From NCBI GenBank assembly GCA_029564115.1, contig JAKQQP010000391.1, positions 1 to 15,874 of the forward strand: a stretch of 15,874 nt of DNA, written 5' to 3'. The notes beneath the pieces were generated by a model, which searched no databases, had not been told where the DNA came from, and worked only from the letters and a program-made list of their open reading frames with translations. The translations under genes were made by a program, and so were the position numbers. Below are positions 15,645 to 15,874 of the stretch, in pieces (positions within the stretch are counted from its first letter, which is position 1; the number at the start of each line of letters is the position of its first letter). The stretch is from Candidatus Rifleibacteriota bacterium. Lineage in GTDB: Bacteria > Riflebacteria > Ozemobacteria > Ozemobacterales > Ozemobacteraceae.

Positions 15645-15874
15645 ATTTTTCTTCGAAGACTATGATAAAGAAACCCTCTGTGTTGGCTTTGTTAATAATT
15701 TTTGCCGGTCTGGCGACAGGTTGTTTTACCGAGACACCAAAGAAGCCTGATGCCGAAGCAAAACCGGCCTCTCAAGAAAAAACAGATGCTGAAAAATCTT
15801 CAGACAGAAAGCCCACCGTGTCTGAACGACAATTGCCAAAGCCATTACCCTGCACCTCGTGTAATGGAAGAGGG
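15641..15874 (+). CDS. Lipoprotein with CxxCxGxG motif, 3' partial
   Basis: The frame opens at the ATG overlapping the Mrr-like stop (ATGA) and is still open at the window edge after 78 residues. The first residues form a signal peptide with hydrophobic core VLALLIIFAGLATG and lipobox Cys28. A Lys/Glu/Pro-rich linker follows, then CTSCNGRG (71-78), the first repeat of a DnaJ-type zinc-binding CxxCxGxG motif at the truncation point. AGGA at 15631-15634 suits this start; an in-frame ATG at 15662 lacks a ribosome site. The motif suggests a zinc-finger-bearing envelope lipoprotein; a function in defence is not implied. Confidence 0.72.
   Translation, partial: MNFSSKTMIKKPSVLALLIIFAGLATGCFTETPKKPDAEAKPASQEKTDAEKSSDRKPTVSERQLPKPLPCTSCNGRG

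Noticed and set aside
1..15874. CRISPR arrays, tRNA or rRNA genes, insertion sequences or integrases
   Set aside because: Reading both strands I saw no regularly spaced repeats, no tRNA cloverleaf, no transposase or recombinase motifs, and no terminal repeats.

Overview
The window is a defence island from an unidentified bacterium. Its core is the 3' half of a type 1-like BREX (bacteriophage exclusion) operon. Two genes with lipoprotein signal peptides point to a diderm, Gram-negative-type host. Starts are mostly ATG behind purine-rich Shine-Dalgarno sites. Base composition is uneven, from about 25% G+C in one hand-counted 60-base line (3661-3720) to about 65% in another (2641-2700). I cannot name a genus from the sequence.

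Region 1 (2-10667, all + strand) is the BREX part. It holds the C-terminal three quarters or so of the adenine methyltransferase PglX (5' end outside the window), PglZ (alkaline-phosphatase superfamily, resembling the 'type B' BREX-1 subgroup) and the AAA+/Lon-like protein BrxL. brxA, brxB and brxC would be expected upstream of base 1. Between pglX and pglZ sits a block of three cargo genes. The first is a single-chain DUF262-DUF1524 protein (GmrSD/BrxU-like type IV restriction family) that is clearly more AT-rich than pglX. The other two are an SMC/ABC-like AAA ATPase and a DUF4276 (Toprim-like, RloB-type) partner. Genes overlap or nearly touch at pglX/DUF262, ATPase/DUF4276, DUF4276/pglZ and pglZ/brxL. 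The 58-base gap before the ATPase carries a plausible internal promoter.

Region 2 (10668-12793) holds a small EVE-domain (PUA-superfamily) protein just after brxL. After a promoter-like gap comes an unrecognised 439-residue protein with a possible, catalytically degenerate PLD-like N-terminal domain.

Region 3 (12722-14446, - strand) is a transglutaminase-like lipoprotein with its own promoter-like sequence and a good rho-independent terminator. Region 4 (14543-15874, + strand) is an Mrr-type restriction endonuclease with an N-terminal EVE/PUA-like domain. The start of a second lipoprotein gene, carrying a DnaJ-like CxxCxGxG motif, overlaps its stop codon.

Working model: PglX marks host DNA, and PglZ and BrxL (with upstream BREX genes) block replication of unmarked phage. 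The DUF262-DUF1524 protein, the EVE protein and the Mrr-like enzyme are three candidate readers or cutters of modified DNA, covering phages that escape BREX by modifying their bases. The ATPase-DUF4276 pair may be a further, possibly abortive, layer. The family assignments come from visible motifs and remembered family knowledge; the combined function is inference.
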